Shown: in pieces, positions 12,141 through 21,695 of the stretch
Numbering within the stretch: the stretch's first letter is position 1
How the letters are laid out: the number at the start of each line of letters is the position of its first letter
Assembly (NCBI GenBank): GCA_028386065.3
Contig: JAKUCV010006784.1
Span: forward strand, 218,239-282,238
From: Turnera subulata
Taxonomy: Eukaryota > Streptophyta > Magnoliopsida > Malpighiales > Passifloraceae
DNA: 64,000 nucleotides
Direction: 5' to 3'
Position numbers and translations under genes: made by a program
Notes under the pieces: generated by a model
Databases searched by the model: none
What the model was told of the DNA's origin: nothing
What the model saw: the letters and a program-made list of their open reading frames with translations, nothing else

Positions 12141-15100
12141 ATGGCCGAGGTTTTGGTAGCAGGAGCTGCTCTGTCTGCTTTCTTTAATGTCCTATTTGAG
12201 AAGATGGCTTCTCCGGAGGTTGTGAACTTTTTCAAGCAGCGAAAGCTCGACGATAAGCTGCTGAAGAAGTTGAGAATAAGAATGAAAACTTTCGATGCGC
12301 TGCTTTCAGATGCCGAGGAGAAGCAGATTACTTCACCGGCCGTGAAGAGCTGGTTGGACAACCTCAAAGACATTGCTTATGAAACTGATGACTTCCTGGA
12401 CGAGATTGCCTACAGAGCTCATGAACAACTAATAGAAGTGGAAGCAAGAAGTCCAAAGACTTGCTCAGATCAGGTGAGAGACTTCCTCTCTTCTCTTAAT
12501 CCATGTAAGAAGGGGATGGGAGAGATGCAACCAAGATTGGAAGAGATCTTTGATAGAGTAGAAGGCTTGTTGCAGGAAGCGAGTGCACTTGGTTTAGTGG
12601 CACAAGTTGGGAAAAAACCTGATCATGCCTCATCATTTTCTCAGCACAGAACAACCACTTCTCTATTGGTTGATCCAGTTGTTTATGGCAGGGACAAAGA
12701 AAAAGAAGCTATAATACGGTTGTTGTTGTCCGATGATGCAAAAGGCAAACACCCGGATGTGATTCCCATAGTCGGAATGGGCGGGGTAGGTAAAACCACA
12801 CTTGCGCGACTTGTTTACAACGATAATCAAGTGAAGCAACGGTTTGATTATGAACATAGGGCATGGGTCTGTGTCTCCCAAGAGCGTGATATTTCCAAGG
12901 TGACCAAAGTTATTCTCAAAGAATTCTGTGTACCGGATTGTGATTCGTTAACTGCCCATCAGCTGCAAATTATGCTAATGGAGAAAGTAAGTGGGCAGAG
13001 GATTTTGCTAGTGTTGGATGACATTTGGGATGAAAGTGCTGATTGGAGACAGTTGCTGGAACCACTCTCATCTACGGCCCGAGGAAGCAAGGTCCTCATT
13101 ACTACACGAAGTGAACGAGTGGCTTTAGCCATGTCTTCAGTTCAGAGTCACTGGTTAGAAGTGTTAGATGAAGATGATTGCTGGAAGTTGTTTGCAGGAC
13201 ATGCCTTTGATGGTGGCGTTGCGGTTGCGTATGGAGAATTGGAAGAAATTGGGAAGAAAATTGCAAGAAAGTGCAAAGGCCTGCCTTGGGCTGCAACATC
13301 CCTTGGAAGTTTACTCCATGGTAAGACAAATGTTGAAGAGTGGGAATCCATATTAAAGAGCAATATGTGGGAAATGAGCAACGACAGAATTTTTTTCGCT
13401 CTGAGATTGAGCTATCAATGTCTTCCCTCCCATCTCAAGCAATGTTTTGCTTATTGTGCTGTCTTTCCAAAGGACTTCAAATTCAAGAAGGATGAATTGG
13501 TGCTCTTATGGATGGCAGAGGGATTAGTCCAACCCGATGATAACTGGAGAGATATGGAAGAGATTGGCAGTGAGTATTTTGAAGAACTTGTATGCAGGTC
13601 ACTCTTTATTTCCCAAAAATCTGTGCATGGTGAGTGGTTCTATGTTATGCATGATCTGATCAATGACTTGGCAAAATCTATAGCGGGAGAATTTTTCTAC
13701 AACATTGAAGATGTTAATAAGCGAGAAGCCGGTGGAAGGACTCGTCATTTGTTTTATATACAAGATGGATCTAATCCACCGGAGCAATTGAAGAACCTTA
13801 GCGAAGCAAATGTCTTGCGTACTTTGATATATTCCGTGCGTGGCCAACCTGGCGAATCTCTTAATTTTTTGTCAAGACTGGGGCGCTTGCGAGTGCTGGA
13901 TTTTTCCTTTGGGGAGGAAGAGGATAATGATGCAAGAAATAAATTTTCAGCACTGGTTGGAACTATGAAACACTTACGGTTTCTACGAGTGAGTGGGTCA
14001 TCAATGCAAAGTTTGCCAGAAGAAGTGACAAGTTTGTGTTACTTGCAAACACTGATCCTGAAAGATTGCAATAAACTGATTGTGTTGCCTGATTCAATAG
14101 GCAATTTGAAGGAGTTGAGGCATTTTAGCCTAAAATATACAGGCATAGATGTGTTGCCTGATTCAATAGGCATGTTGAAGCAGTTGAGGCATCTGGAGCT
14201 TGAGGGAATACCAATCCAACATCTTCCCGAATCTATATGTGGTTTGTACAAATTGCAGACTTTAAAATTGCATCAGTGTAGGGAACTGGTTGAGCTTCCA
14301 AACAAGATGGCTGATCTAGTCAACCTAAGTTATCTTGATATCATGGTGACTGGTTTGAAATATATGCCAGTACAGATTGGCAAACTAGTAAAGCTCCAAA
14401 CTTTAACAGAATTCATCGTGGGTAAGCAACAGCGAGGTTCTGGGCTTGGAGAGTTGGGGGAGCTTCGATATTTATATGGAAGATTATGGCTTCGAAATCT
14501 AGAGCACCTTGTGGATGAGCAAGAAGCCCTGAGGGCCAATTTGAGAGAGAAGAAGGGACTACGGGAATTGTCTTACGAGTGGCGGAATAGGAATGAAGTT
14601 GACTCAGATGGTTCACTCGAGGAAAGCCTACTACAGCATCTGCAGCCTCACGTAAATGTGGAGAGGATTAGGATTGAAGGATTTAGGGGTACAAGCTTTC
14701 CACATTGGGTGGGGAACGGCTCCTATTCTAAGCTTGTGAGTTTGGTTCTTGAAGGATGCAAATACTGCACTTACTTGCCACCGGTTGGACAGCTGCCGTT
14801 GTTAGAAACACTGGAGATAGCTAACTTCGATTCTGTAGTGTCAGTGGGGGCTGAGTTCTATAGGAGTAGCAGCAAGTCAATCCCACCATTTCAATCCCTC
14901 AAATGTCTGGTGATTGCAGGCATGCTACGGTGGACGGAATGGATATCCGATGGTGATTCAAGTCAAGGCAGCAGGAGGGCATTCCCTGTCCTGGAGCATC
15001 TAAAACTTCAGGCATGTTGGGAATTGAGCAGGGTCAACCACCTTTCCCTCCCATCCCTTGTTGATTTGGAGCTAGAAGAATGTCCCAAGCTGACCTTTCC

Positions 15101-15587
15101 CAACCCCCTTACTCTCCCGTCCCTTGTCGATCTGACTCTAACTAGTTGTCATCAAGTACAACTATTAGAACAACTTGGGGCTTCTTCTGCAATTCAAAAG
15201 CTTCATGTTGAGAATTGCAGCAGTGGCATCTGCTGGGGTTTGGATAAGCTCCCTTGTCTTTCATCAATCGAGTTAATCGGTATCCAAGATGTGGAATCCT
15301 TCCCCGGCAGGATATCTTTGCCTCCTAGTCTTACAGACATTACCATCTCAAATCTTCAAAACCTGAAATATCTGGATTACAATGTGCTTCAAGATCTCAC
15401 CTCTCTCAAACATTTGTCTATAAGGGAATGCCCGGAGCTCCAATGCCTCCCAGAACAGGGGTTGCCCTCATCCTTTTCCTTTTTAGAAATCCAAGGATGT
15501 CCATTGCTGGAAGATTTGCCCAAGATTTCTCGCATCCCTGAAATACATATTCCTCACCCAGACAACGAGGTACGTACACACACGTGA
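12141..15587 (+). CDS. CC-NB-ARC-LRR disease-resistance protein (RPP13-like/R13L1 type), first of a tandem pair
   Basis: 1148-residue intracellular immune receptor. The ATG at 12141 (MAEVLVAGAALSAFF) is the usual start of this family; an in-frame ATG at 12042 would add 33 unusual residues and is less likely. Domains: Rx-type coiled coil ~1-130 with a YETDDFLDEI motif; NB-ARC with P-loop GMGGVGKTT (212-220), kinase-2 LVLDDIWD (~290-297), RNBS-B GSKVLITTR (315-323), a GLPLA motif that reads GLPWA (380-384) and an intact MHD (503-505); then leucine-rich repeats ~555 to the end. ATP binding and exchange, with effector recognition by the LRR, is the known family role; the ligand is unknown. The C-terminus ends shortly after a GAG|GTACGT donor-like site (15569/15570), so a short extra exon is possible. 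Confidence 0.95.
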   Translation: MAEVLVAGAALSAFFNVLFEKMASPEVVNFFKQRKLDDKLLKKLRIRMKTFDALLSDAEEKQITSPAVKSWLDNLKDIAYETDDFLDEIAYRAHEQLIEVEARSPKTCSDQVRDFLSSLNPCKKGMGEMQPRLEEIFDRVEGLLQEASALGLVAQVGKKPDHASSFSQHRTTTSLLVDPVVYGRDKEKEAIIRLLLSDDAKGKHPDVIPIVGMGGVGKTTLARLVYNDNQVKQRFDYEHRAWVCVSQERDISKVTKVILKEFCVPDCDSLTAHQLQIMLMEKVSGQRILLVLDDIWDESADWRQLLEPLSSTARGSKVLITTRSERVALAMSSVQSHWLEVLDEDDCWKLFAGHAFDGGVAVAYGELEEIGKKIARKCKGLPWAATSLGSLLHGKTNVEEWESILKSNMWEMSNDRIFFALRLSYQCLPSHLKQCFAYCAVFPKDFKFKKDELVLLWMAEGLVQPDDNWRDMEEIGSEYFEELVCRSLFISQKSVHGEWFYVMHDLINDLAKSIAGEFFYNIEDVNKREAGGRTRHLFYIQDGSNPPEQLKNLSEANVLRTLIYSVRGQPGESLNFLSRLGRLRVLDFSFGEEEDNDARNKFSALVGTMKHLRFLRVSGSSMQSLPEEVTSLCYLQTLILKDCNKLIVLPDSIGNLKELRHFSLKYTGIDVLPDSIGMLKQLRHLELEGIPIQHLPESICGLYKLQTLKLHQCRELVELPNKMADLVNLSYLDIMVTGLKYMPVQIGKLVKLQTLTEFIVGKQQRGSGLGELGELRYLYGRLWLRNLEHLVDEQEALRANLREKKGLRELSYEWRNRNEVDSDGSLEESLLQHLQPHVNVERIRIEGFRGTSFPHWVGNGSYSKLVSLVLEGCKYCTYLPPVGQLPLLETLEIANFDSVVSVGAEFYRSSSKSIPPFQSLKCLVIAGMLRWTEWISDGDSSQGSRRAFPVLEHLKLQACWELSRVNHLSLPSLVDLELEECPKLTFPNPLTLPSLVDLTLTSCHQVQLLEQLGASSAIQKLHVENCSSGICWGLDKLPCLSSIELIGIQDVESFPGRISLPPSLTDITISNLQNLKYLDYNVLQDLTSLKHLSIRECPELQCLPEQGLPSSFSFLEIQGCPLLEDLPKISRIPEIHIPHPDNEVRTHT

Positions 15588-16304
15588 ATTCTTGAAAAAT
15601 CATCTGGGCTGCCTATATTTTAAGTAGTCTGTTTGACTTTGAAGAGAACACAAATTCACACCGTGCCTAATTGATATATATTAGTTAAGCCATTATGTAC
15701 CTTAAGCAGCTTAATTAAGTAGATCAACTGCAAGGTTGACTTCTAGCATTCGTAAAATAGCGTCATCACATCTACTTTGAAGGAAGTTCTTGGCCAGACA
15801 TGACTGAGTTTGATATCTCTAAATCACTATATTATATGTGGGTGCATGCAGATTCACATCTACTTTGTTTTCCCTCTAAAATTAATTGACGAGTTTTGAA
15901 TGCTGATGTGAATTTAGGGGCATTATCTGTTGGTTTTAAGGAACTTGTCTTTTAATTATCTGGATTTGTGAGATATGCAGGTTTGCAAGTAAATCCGGTT
16001 TAATATATATGCGATGGTAATGAAGTTGTTCTTACCAATGGGCTTGTAGCTCATTGGCATTCTTGTGTCAAACCCACAAGAGGAGTGAGGTCTTGGATTC
16101 GAGTATCACCTTCCTCGACTAGTATCAAAATAAAATAAAGTTGGTCTACTGTAGGAAGAATTTTCAATTGCGCGCTGCACTTCTAATAGAAATGTTAATT
16201 TTCCCGCTCTTCTCTCATTTCCATTCATTACGATTTATTGTTTTCAACTTTGAGTGGTGTGGTACCTGACTAAGCTTTTCTGCTATAACTTTCTCAAGCC
16301 GCAA
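15588..16304. other. Spacer between the two NLR genes
   Basis: It contains the first gene's 3' region, a SINE-like fragment (16039-16140) and the upstream region of the second gene. No homologue of the first gene's missing CC segment was found here, so the second gene's 5' end is not simply hidden in an upstream exon within this spacer. Confidence 0.6.
16039..16140 (+). mobile_element. SINE-like (tRNA-derived) fragment
   Basis: TGTAGCTCATTGGC resembles a tRNA box A and GGATTCGAGTATC resembles box B, about 55 bases apart, followed by an A-rich end. This is the layout of a plant SINE head. No TSD was identified. Confidence 0.4.
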
Positions 16305-19300
16305 ATGCTTGATGCTGCGGAGACAAAGATTACTGCGCCGGCCGTGAAGAACTGGTTGGAGCTCAAAGACAGTGCCTATGAAACTGATGACTTCTTTCAC
16401 AAGTCTGAAGCAAAAAGTCGAAAAACCTGCTCGCATCAGGTGAGAAAATTTCTCTCTTCTCTTAATCCATGTAAGAAGGGAATGGGAGAGATACAACCAA
16501 GATTGGAAGACATATTTGATAGAGTAGAACAGTTACAGCAGCAAAGGAATGCAGTTAGTTTAGTGGCACAAGGTGGGGAAACATCTGATCATGCATCGTC
16601 ATCATCTCAGTACAGAACAACCACTCCTCTGTTGTTTAGTCCTGTTGTGTATGGCAGGGATAATGACAAAGAAGCTATAATACAATTGTTGTTGTCCGAT
16701 GACGCAAAAGGCAAACACCCGGAAGTGATTCCCATAGTCGGAATGGGCGGGATAGGAAAAACCACACTTGCAAAACTAGTTTACAATGATAGTCGAGTGG
16801 AGCAACGGTTTGGTGATAGATTATGGGTCTGTGTCTCCGAAGAGTCTGATATTGTCAAGGTGACCAAGTATATTCTCCAAGGAATTAGTACATCTGATTT
16901 TCATTCAGCAACACCCAGTCAGCTGCAAATGGTGCTAGAAGAGAGAGTAAGAGGGGAAAGGATTTTGCTTGTTTTGGATGACATTTGGGATGAACATGCT
17001 GATTGGAGACATTTGCTGGCACCACTGTCATCTACGGCCCAAGGAAGCAAAGTCCTCATTACTACACGAAGTGAACGAGTGGCATTAGCTATGTCATCTG
17101 TTCAGAGCCACCAATTGGAAGTATTAAATGAAGATGACTGCTGGAAGTTGTTTGCTGAACATGCCTTTGATGGTGGCATTGCCGTTGGGTATGGAGGATG
17201 GGAAAAAATTGGGAGGGAAACTGCAAGAAAGTGCAAAGGCCTGCCATTGGCTGCAATAACCCTTGGAAATTTACTCTCTCAAAAGAAAAATACTGAAGAC
17301 TGGGATGCAATATTAAAGAACAAAATGTGGGATATGTACATTGGCAACATTATTCCAACTCTCAGATTGAGCTATGATTATCTTCCCTACCATCTCAAGC
17401 AATGTTTTGCTTATTGTGCTGTCTTTCCAAAGGACTTCAAATTCAAGAAGGAAGAATTGGTGCTCTTATGGATGGCAGAGGGACTGTTAGTCCAACCCGA
17501 CAACAGGGGAGATATGGAAGATATTGGCAGTGAGTATTTTGAAGAACTTGCATGCAGGTCACTATTTATTTCCCAAAAATCTGTGCATGGTGAGTGGTTC
17601 TATGTTATGCATGATCTGGTCAATGACTTGGCAAAATCTGTAGCGGGGGAATCTTTCTACAACGTGGAAGATGTTGGCAAGAGAGAAGTCAATGAAAGGA
17701 CTCGTCATTTGTTTTATATGAAAGATGGATTTAATCCACTGGAGCAATTGAAGAGTCTCGGCGAAGCAATGTTCTTGCGTACTTTGATATATTCGGTGCG
17801 TGGTCAGCCTGGTCAATCTCTCAAGTTTTTGGAAGGACTGGGACGCTTGCGAGTGCTGGATCTTTCCTTTGTGGAGGAGGAGGATAATGACGCAGGAAGC
17901 ATTTTGTCAAAAAAATTGGTTGGAACTTTGAGAAACTTACGGTTTATGCGATTGAGTGGATCATCAATGGAAAGTTTGCCAGAAGATGTGACCAGTTTGT
18001 GTGACTTGCAAACACTGATCCTGAAAGATTGCAACAAACTGACTGTGTTACCTGATTCAATATACAAGTTGAAGAGCTTACGACATTTCAGCCTAGAAAA
18101 TACGAGCATAAAAGTGCTACCTGATTCAATGGGCAAACTGATGGAGTTGAGGCATCTAGAGCTTTCTGACACACCAATTCAGCAGCTTCCCGAAACTATA
18201 TGTGATCTGGACAACCTATGTCATCTTCATATCCGGGGGACTCGCTTGAAATATATGCCAGTAGAGATGGGCAAACTGGTCAAGCTCCGGACTTTAACAG
18301 AATTCATTGTGGGTAATCAACAGCCAGGGTCTGGGCTTGGAGGGTTTGGGAAGCTCCGAAATTTACAAGGAAGATTATGGCTTCGAAATCTTGAGAACGT
18401 TGTGGATGAGAAAGCTGCCTTGGGGGCCAATTTAAGAGCCAAGAAGGGATTACGGGAATTGACTTATTATTGGCGGGATTATAGTGATGTTTACTCTGGT
18501 GGTTCACTTGACGAAAGCCTACTCTATAACCTGCAGCCTCACGTGAAAGTGGAGAGGATTAAGATTGAAGGATTTAGGGGTACAAGTTTTCCGTATTGGG
18601 TGGGGGACGAGTCCTACTCCAAGCTTGTGAGTTTGGTTCTTGAAGGATGCAAATACTGCACTTACTTGCCACCGGTTGGGGAGCTGCCATTCTTAGAAAA
18701 ACTAGAGATAACTGACTTCGATTTAATAGTGTCAGTGGGGGCTGAGTTCTACGGCAGTTGCAAGTCACCATTCCGATCCCTGAAATATCTTGACATTGCA
18801 GGCATGCCACGGTGGGAGGAATGGATATCTGATGGTGATCCAAGTCATGATGAGAGACAAGGCAGGAGGAGGGCATTCCCTGTTCTGGAGCATCTAAAGC
18901 TTAAGGCATGTTGGGAATTGAGCAGGGTGAATCACCTTTTCCTCCCATCCCTTGTTGATTTGACACTGGATGGATGTCCCAAGGTGAACTTTCCCAGCAA
19001 CCTTTCTCTCCCGTCCCTTGTCGATCTGACTCTAAATGGTTGTCGTCAAGGACAAGAACTATTAGAACAACTTGTAGAAGGGCCTTCTTCTACAATTCAA
19101 AAGCTTTATGTTCGGAATTGCAGCAGTCGCATGGGTTGGGTTTTGGATAAGCTCCCTTCTCTTTCATCATTCGAGTTAGTTGGTGTCCAAGATATGGAAT
19201 CCTTCCCCGGGGGGATATCTTTGCCTTCTAGTCTTGCCCACATTTCCATCGTGTATCTTCAAAACCTTAAATCTCTTGACTACAATGGGCTTCAACATCT

Positions 19301-19547
19301 CACCTCTCTCAAACATTTGTCAATTTTGAACTGCCCGGAGCTCCAATGCATCCCAGAAGAAGGGTTACCCTCCTCCCTTTCCTATTTAGGAATCGAAGGA
19401 TGTCCAATGCTGCAAAGAAGGTGCCAAGGAGGGGAAGGGGAAGATTGGCCCAAGATTTCTCGCATCCCCCAAAGAAATATTTCTCCCCCAGACAGCGACA
19501 AGGTACGTACAGTCGCTAGAAAAAATTTTAATTTTTCTTTAAAATAG
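16305..19547 (+). CDS. CC-NB-ARC-LRR disease-resistance protein, second of the tandem pair, with shortened CC domain
   Basis: 1080 residues from the ATG at 16305 (MLDAAETKI). The frame stays open upstream to 16254 but has no earlier ATG and no family similarity. Homology to the first gene begins only at its LLSDAEEKQIT segment, so about 55 N-terminal residues of the CC domain are missing, and about 11 more are absent after YETDDFF. NB-ARC is intact: P-loop GMGGIGKTT (146-154), kinase-2 LVLDDIWD (222-229), GLPLA (312-316), MHD (435-437). The LRRs closely match the first gene, showing a tandem duplication. At 19502/19503 the sequence AAG|GTACGTACAG is a strong splice donor in phase 0 with an ORF after an acceptor at 19764, so the real C-terminus may be the exon at 19765-20025 rather than the stop at 19547. 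The gene may be functional, a truncated sensor or a pseudogene. Confidence 0.88.
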   Translation: MLDAAETKITAPAVKNWLELKDSAYETDDFFHKSEAKSRKTCSHQVRKFLSSLNPCKKGMGEIQPRLEDIFDRVEQLQQQRNAVSLVAQGGETSDHASSSSQYRTTTPLLFSPVVYGRDNDKEAIIQLLLSDDAKGKHPEVIPIVGMGGIGKTTLAKLVYNDSRVEQRFGDRLWVCVSEESDIVKVTKYILQGISTSDFHSATPSQLQMVLEERVRGERILLVLDDIWDEHADWRHLLAPLSSTAQGSKVLITTRSERVALAMSSVQSHQLEVLNEDDCWKLFAEHAFDGGIAVGYGGWEKIGRETARKCKGLPLAAITLGNLLSQKKNTEDWDAILKNKMWDMYIGNIIPTLRLSYDYLPYHLKQCFAYCAVFPKDFKFKKEELVLLWMAEGLLVQPDNRGDMEDIGSEYFEELACRSLFISQKSVHGEWFYVMHDLVNDLAKSVAGESFYNVEDVGKREVNERTRHLFYMKDGFNPLEQLKSLGEAMFLRTLIYSVRGQPGQSLKFLEGLGRLRVLDLSFVEEEDNDAGSILSKKLVGTLRNLRFMRLSGSSMESLPEDVTSLCDLQTLILKDCNKLTVLPDSIYKLKSLRHFSLENTSIKVLPDSMGKLMELRHLELSDTPIQQLPETICDLDNLCHLHIRGTRLKYMPVEMGKLVKLRTLTEFIVGNQQPGSGLGGFGKLRNLQGRLWLRNLENVVDEKAALGANLRAKKGLRELTYYWRDYSDVYSGGSLDESLLYNLQPHVKVERIKIEGFRGTSFPYWVGDESYSKLVSLVLEGCKYCTYLPPVGELPFLEKLEITDFDLIVSVGAEFYGSCKSPFRSLKYLDIAGMPRWEEWISDGDPSHDERQGRRRAFPVLEHLKLKACWELSRVNHLFLPSLVDLTLDGCPKVNFPSNLSLPSLVDLTLNGCRQGQELLEQLVEGPSSTIQKLYVRNCSSRMGWVLDKLPSLSSFELVGVQDMESFPGGISLPSSLAHISIVYLQNLKSLDYNGLQHLTSLKHLSILNCPELQCIPEEGLPSSLSYLGIEGCPMLQRRCQGGEGEDWPKISRIPQRNISPPDSDKVRTVARKNFNFSLK

Positions 19548-19764
19548 TCTGTGTTTGATGATGAGAACATCAAACTTTTAATTTCATTAATCTATTTGAT
19601 GATGAGAACATCATACTTTTAGTTTCATCGATTCATTGGGGAGTGGTTAAAATATGTTTTATATCCTTAACTTTATTAATTTTATTACTGTGGTCCTGAT
19701 ACTTTTAATTTCATTAATTTTGTCCTTAAACTCAATATTATCATGTTATATCTTTTTTCCTTAG
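19503..19764 (+). other. Candidate 3' intron of the second NLR gene
   Basis: GTACGTACAG donor after codon AAG, a pyrimidine-rich TCTTTTTTCCTTAG acceptor, and AT-rich content. It contains an imperfect tandem duplication of ~45 bases (TTGATGATGAGAACATCA near 19554 and again near 19600). Splicing would remove the stop at 19545-19547. This is an inference from sequence signals. Confidence 0.5.
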
Positions 19765-20025
19765 ATTTCCCGGTCACTTGCTCCCCGATTGCAACCGCTT
19801 CCCAGATCCCATGGCCCAACTCCTTCCCCCGTGCCTGCACAAGGACCTCAACAGGGTGACATGGTTGGATTACTGGCCCTTATGGAGAAGCAGCACAGAG
19901 AGGCTATGGAGAGGATGGCTCGCCTCCAAGGTGCTTTGGAAACATTTTCACAGAATTCCCTGGCGGTGATTGACACTATTCAGGACAACATGACGAACAT
20001 TTTGCCACCTCAACCACCCAACTAG
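19765..20025 (+). CDS. Candidate C-terminal exon of the second NLR gene (86 residues)
   Basis: Read in phase 0 from the acceptor at 19764, the sequence is open for 86 codons to TAG at 20023-20025; an in-frame TAG overlaps the acceptor itself. The translation starts ISRSLAPRLQPLPRS and has a Pro/Gln-rich linker. It then has a Met/Glu/Gln-rich helix likely to form a coiled coil (around LLALMEKQHREAMERMARLQ) and ends MTNILPPQPPN. I do not recognise the domain. It could instead be an unrelated small ORF or a gag-like relic. Confidence 0.45.
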   Translation: MSRSLAPRLQPLPRSHGPTPSPVPAQGPQQGDMVGLLALMEKQHREAMERMARLQGALETFSQNSLAVIDTIQDNMTNILPPQPPN

Positions 20026-20828
20026 CCTTAGCTAGCCTATAGAGGGGGAAGTTTCTTTTGTTGTCATGCTTGTTCTCTTCCTTTATCTTTGGTTATTGTA
20101 TTTCTTTAGGAATTTTGTTGCTATGTGATGTAACCTAAATTTGCACATTTATTTCAAGAGGAATGAATCTATCAATTTTTATTACAATCTTTATATAAAA
20201 TTGCAGAGGTATTACAATTAATTTTTATAACCTTTTTTTATCCTAGAATAGTATCCCAGTCGATTACCGGAATAATCTCTCCCCGTGACTCGATGCGTCA
20301 CCCTTGTGAGGTGGGACCACTACCAATTGCACAATTTTCATACACCCGCTTCAACCGAGACTCGAAACCTGTACCTTGGGGTTTAATTTTTATAACCTTG
20401 TTTTTCTTACCTAAATTAACATTTTCAGTTTGTAACTTTCACTGTTCTCTCAAATCCAATATTGCTAATTTTTACTATTTTGATATAATATGATATTTTT
20501 TTAAAACTTTATATTAATTCTCTATTTCATACATTTCTTTCTTTCTTCTAATTGATTGCTCTTGTTTATTCTAATTCTTGAGATACTGGACGAATTGATT
20601 TTTTCAAATATCATATTTTGAGAATAATTTTTCTACCAAATGTCTTTGGATACCTTCATGTTTACAAATGTTTATATTTACATATATAAAAAAACATATT
20701 TACATAGAACTAATATTTTAGATATATATTTTAATATTCTATTAACATTATGTTTGATATCAATTGCTGCTATAAAATTTTTTTTACTCATCTACACGAA
20801 AAATCTTAATTTTGTAACCTTAATATGG
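20026..20828. other. Intergenic AT-rich DNA with a SINE-like remnant
   Basis: There is no credible gene. At about 20243-20390, read on the minus strand, a segment contains CAGGTTTCGAGTCTCGG, similar to a tRNA box B. It may be a degraded SINE or other dispersed repeat. The rest is AT-rich. Confidence 0.45.
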
Positions 20829-21081
20829 CTTTATGTAACAGCCCGGGTAAAAATTTGAAATTTTACCGGGACTGTAAAAGTCTTTTACAGTGATTTACCG
20901 TTGAATTAATCTTGGGTAATTAATTCAAGGTAAATCGAGCGTTGTTTTTCGTAACCGAGAGTTTTCCCGCGCTCGTAATTTTTTCGTGGATTTTTTGGGC
21001 CTAAGTTGGTATTTTCTCGGGTCTCGGAATCCTCAGAAAAATCATACCGGAAAATAACTAAAGGGGTATCAGTTATTTTCT

Positions 21082-21166
21082 GGTCCGGACCGGACTCGCT
21101 CCATAATGCAGACAGGCTGCATTATTGAGGAATCACATGTGTACAGTGTTTCATCGTTTATAAAAA
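21082..21166 (+). promoter_or_regulatory. U3 promoter region of family B LTR: palindrome, hairpin, TATA box
   Basis: The palindrome GGTCCGGACC (21082-21091) is followed by a perfect 9-bp stem, ATAATGCAG and CTGCATTAT around ACAGG (21103-21125), and by TATAAAAA (21159-21166). The same trio occurs in the second LTR (TATA at 28380) and third LTR (33647), and in modified form in B' (36201 and 41366). Transcription of the element probably starts ~30 bases after the TATA. Confidence 0.6.
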
Positions 21167-21695
21167 GAAAGCAGAGGAGAAGGAGAGGAAGAAAAGGAAA
21201 GAAAAAAAAGAAAAAAAGAAAAAAAAAGAAAGAAGAAAAGAAAAGAAAAGGAAAATAAAAAAAACAGAAAAACAGAAAAAAAAAATACAGAGGGAAAAAA
21301 AAAGAAGAAAACGAGAGAAGGAAAAAAAAAGAGAAAAGAAAAAAAGAAGCAAAAATCAGAAAAATAGGAAGAAAAGAAGAAAAAGAAGAAAATAGAAAAA
21401 AAAAGAAGAAAAAAAAGGAAGGAACAGTGCCGCCACCCGGAGTTTCCCCTGCCACTGTTCACGCCGAACGCCTCCGCGCCGCCGTTCACTGCGCCGCCCC
21501 CACCAGCACCTTCGCCGAGCCGACGCGACCTCGAAGCCTTCGTCCCCGTCGCCTTCCGCCGCGAGACGCGCAGCCGGCGAGCGTTGACCCGCGAGCAGAC
21601 CCGCGGATCCAGCTCCCCGCGCCTCTGCTCAGCCTCCAGCGCCGTCGCCCCCGAGTTTCCACCGCCCATGGAGTCGCCCTCGTCCGCCGCTGCTG

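Noticed and set aside
13102..13381. Several 60-80 residue minus-strand frames across the NLR genes
   Set aside because: They are shadows of the NLR coding strand, with no conserved start or motif.
16039..16140. A functional tRNA gene
   Set aside because: Only box A-like and box B-like words are present. There is no foldable cloverleaf or acceptor stem, so a SINE-like relic is more likely.
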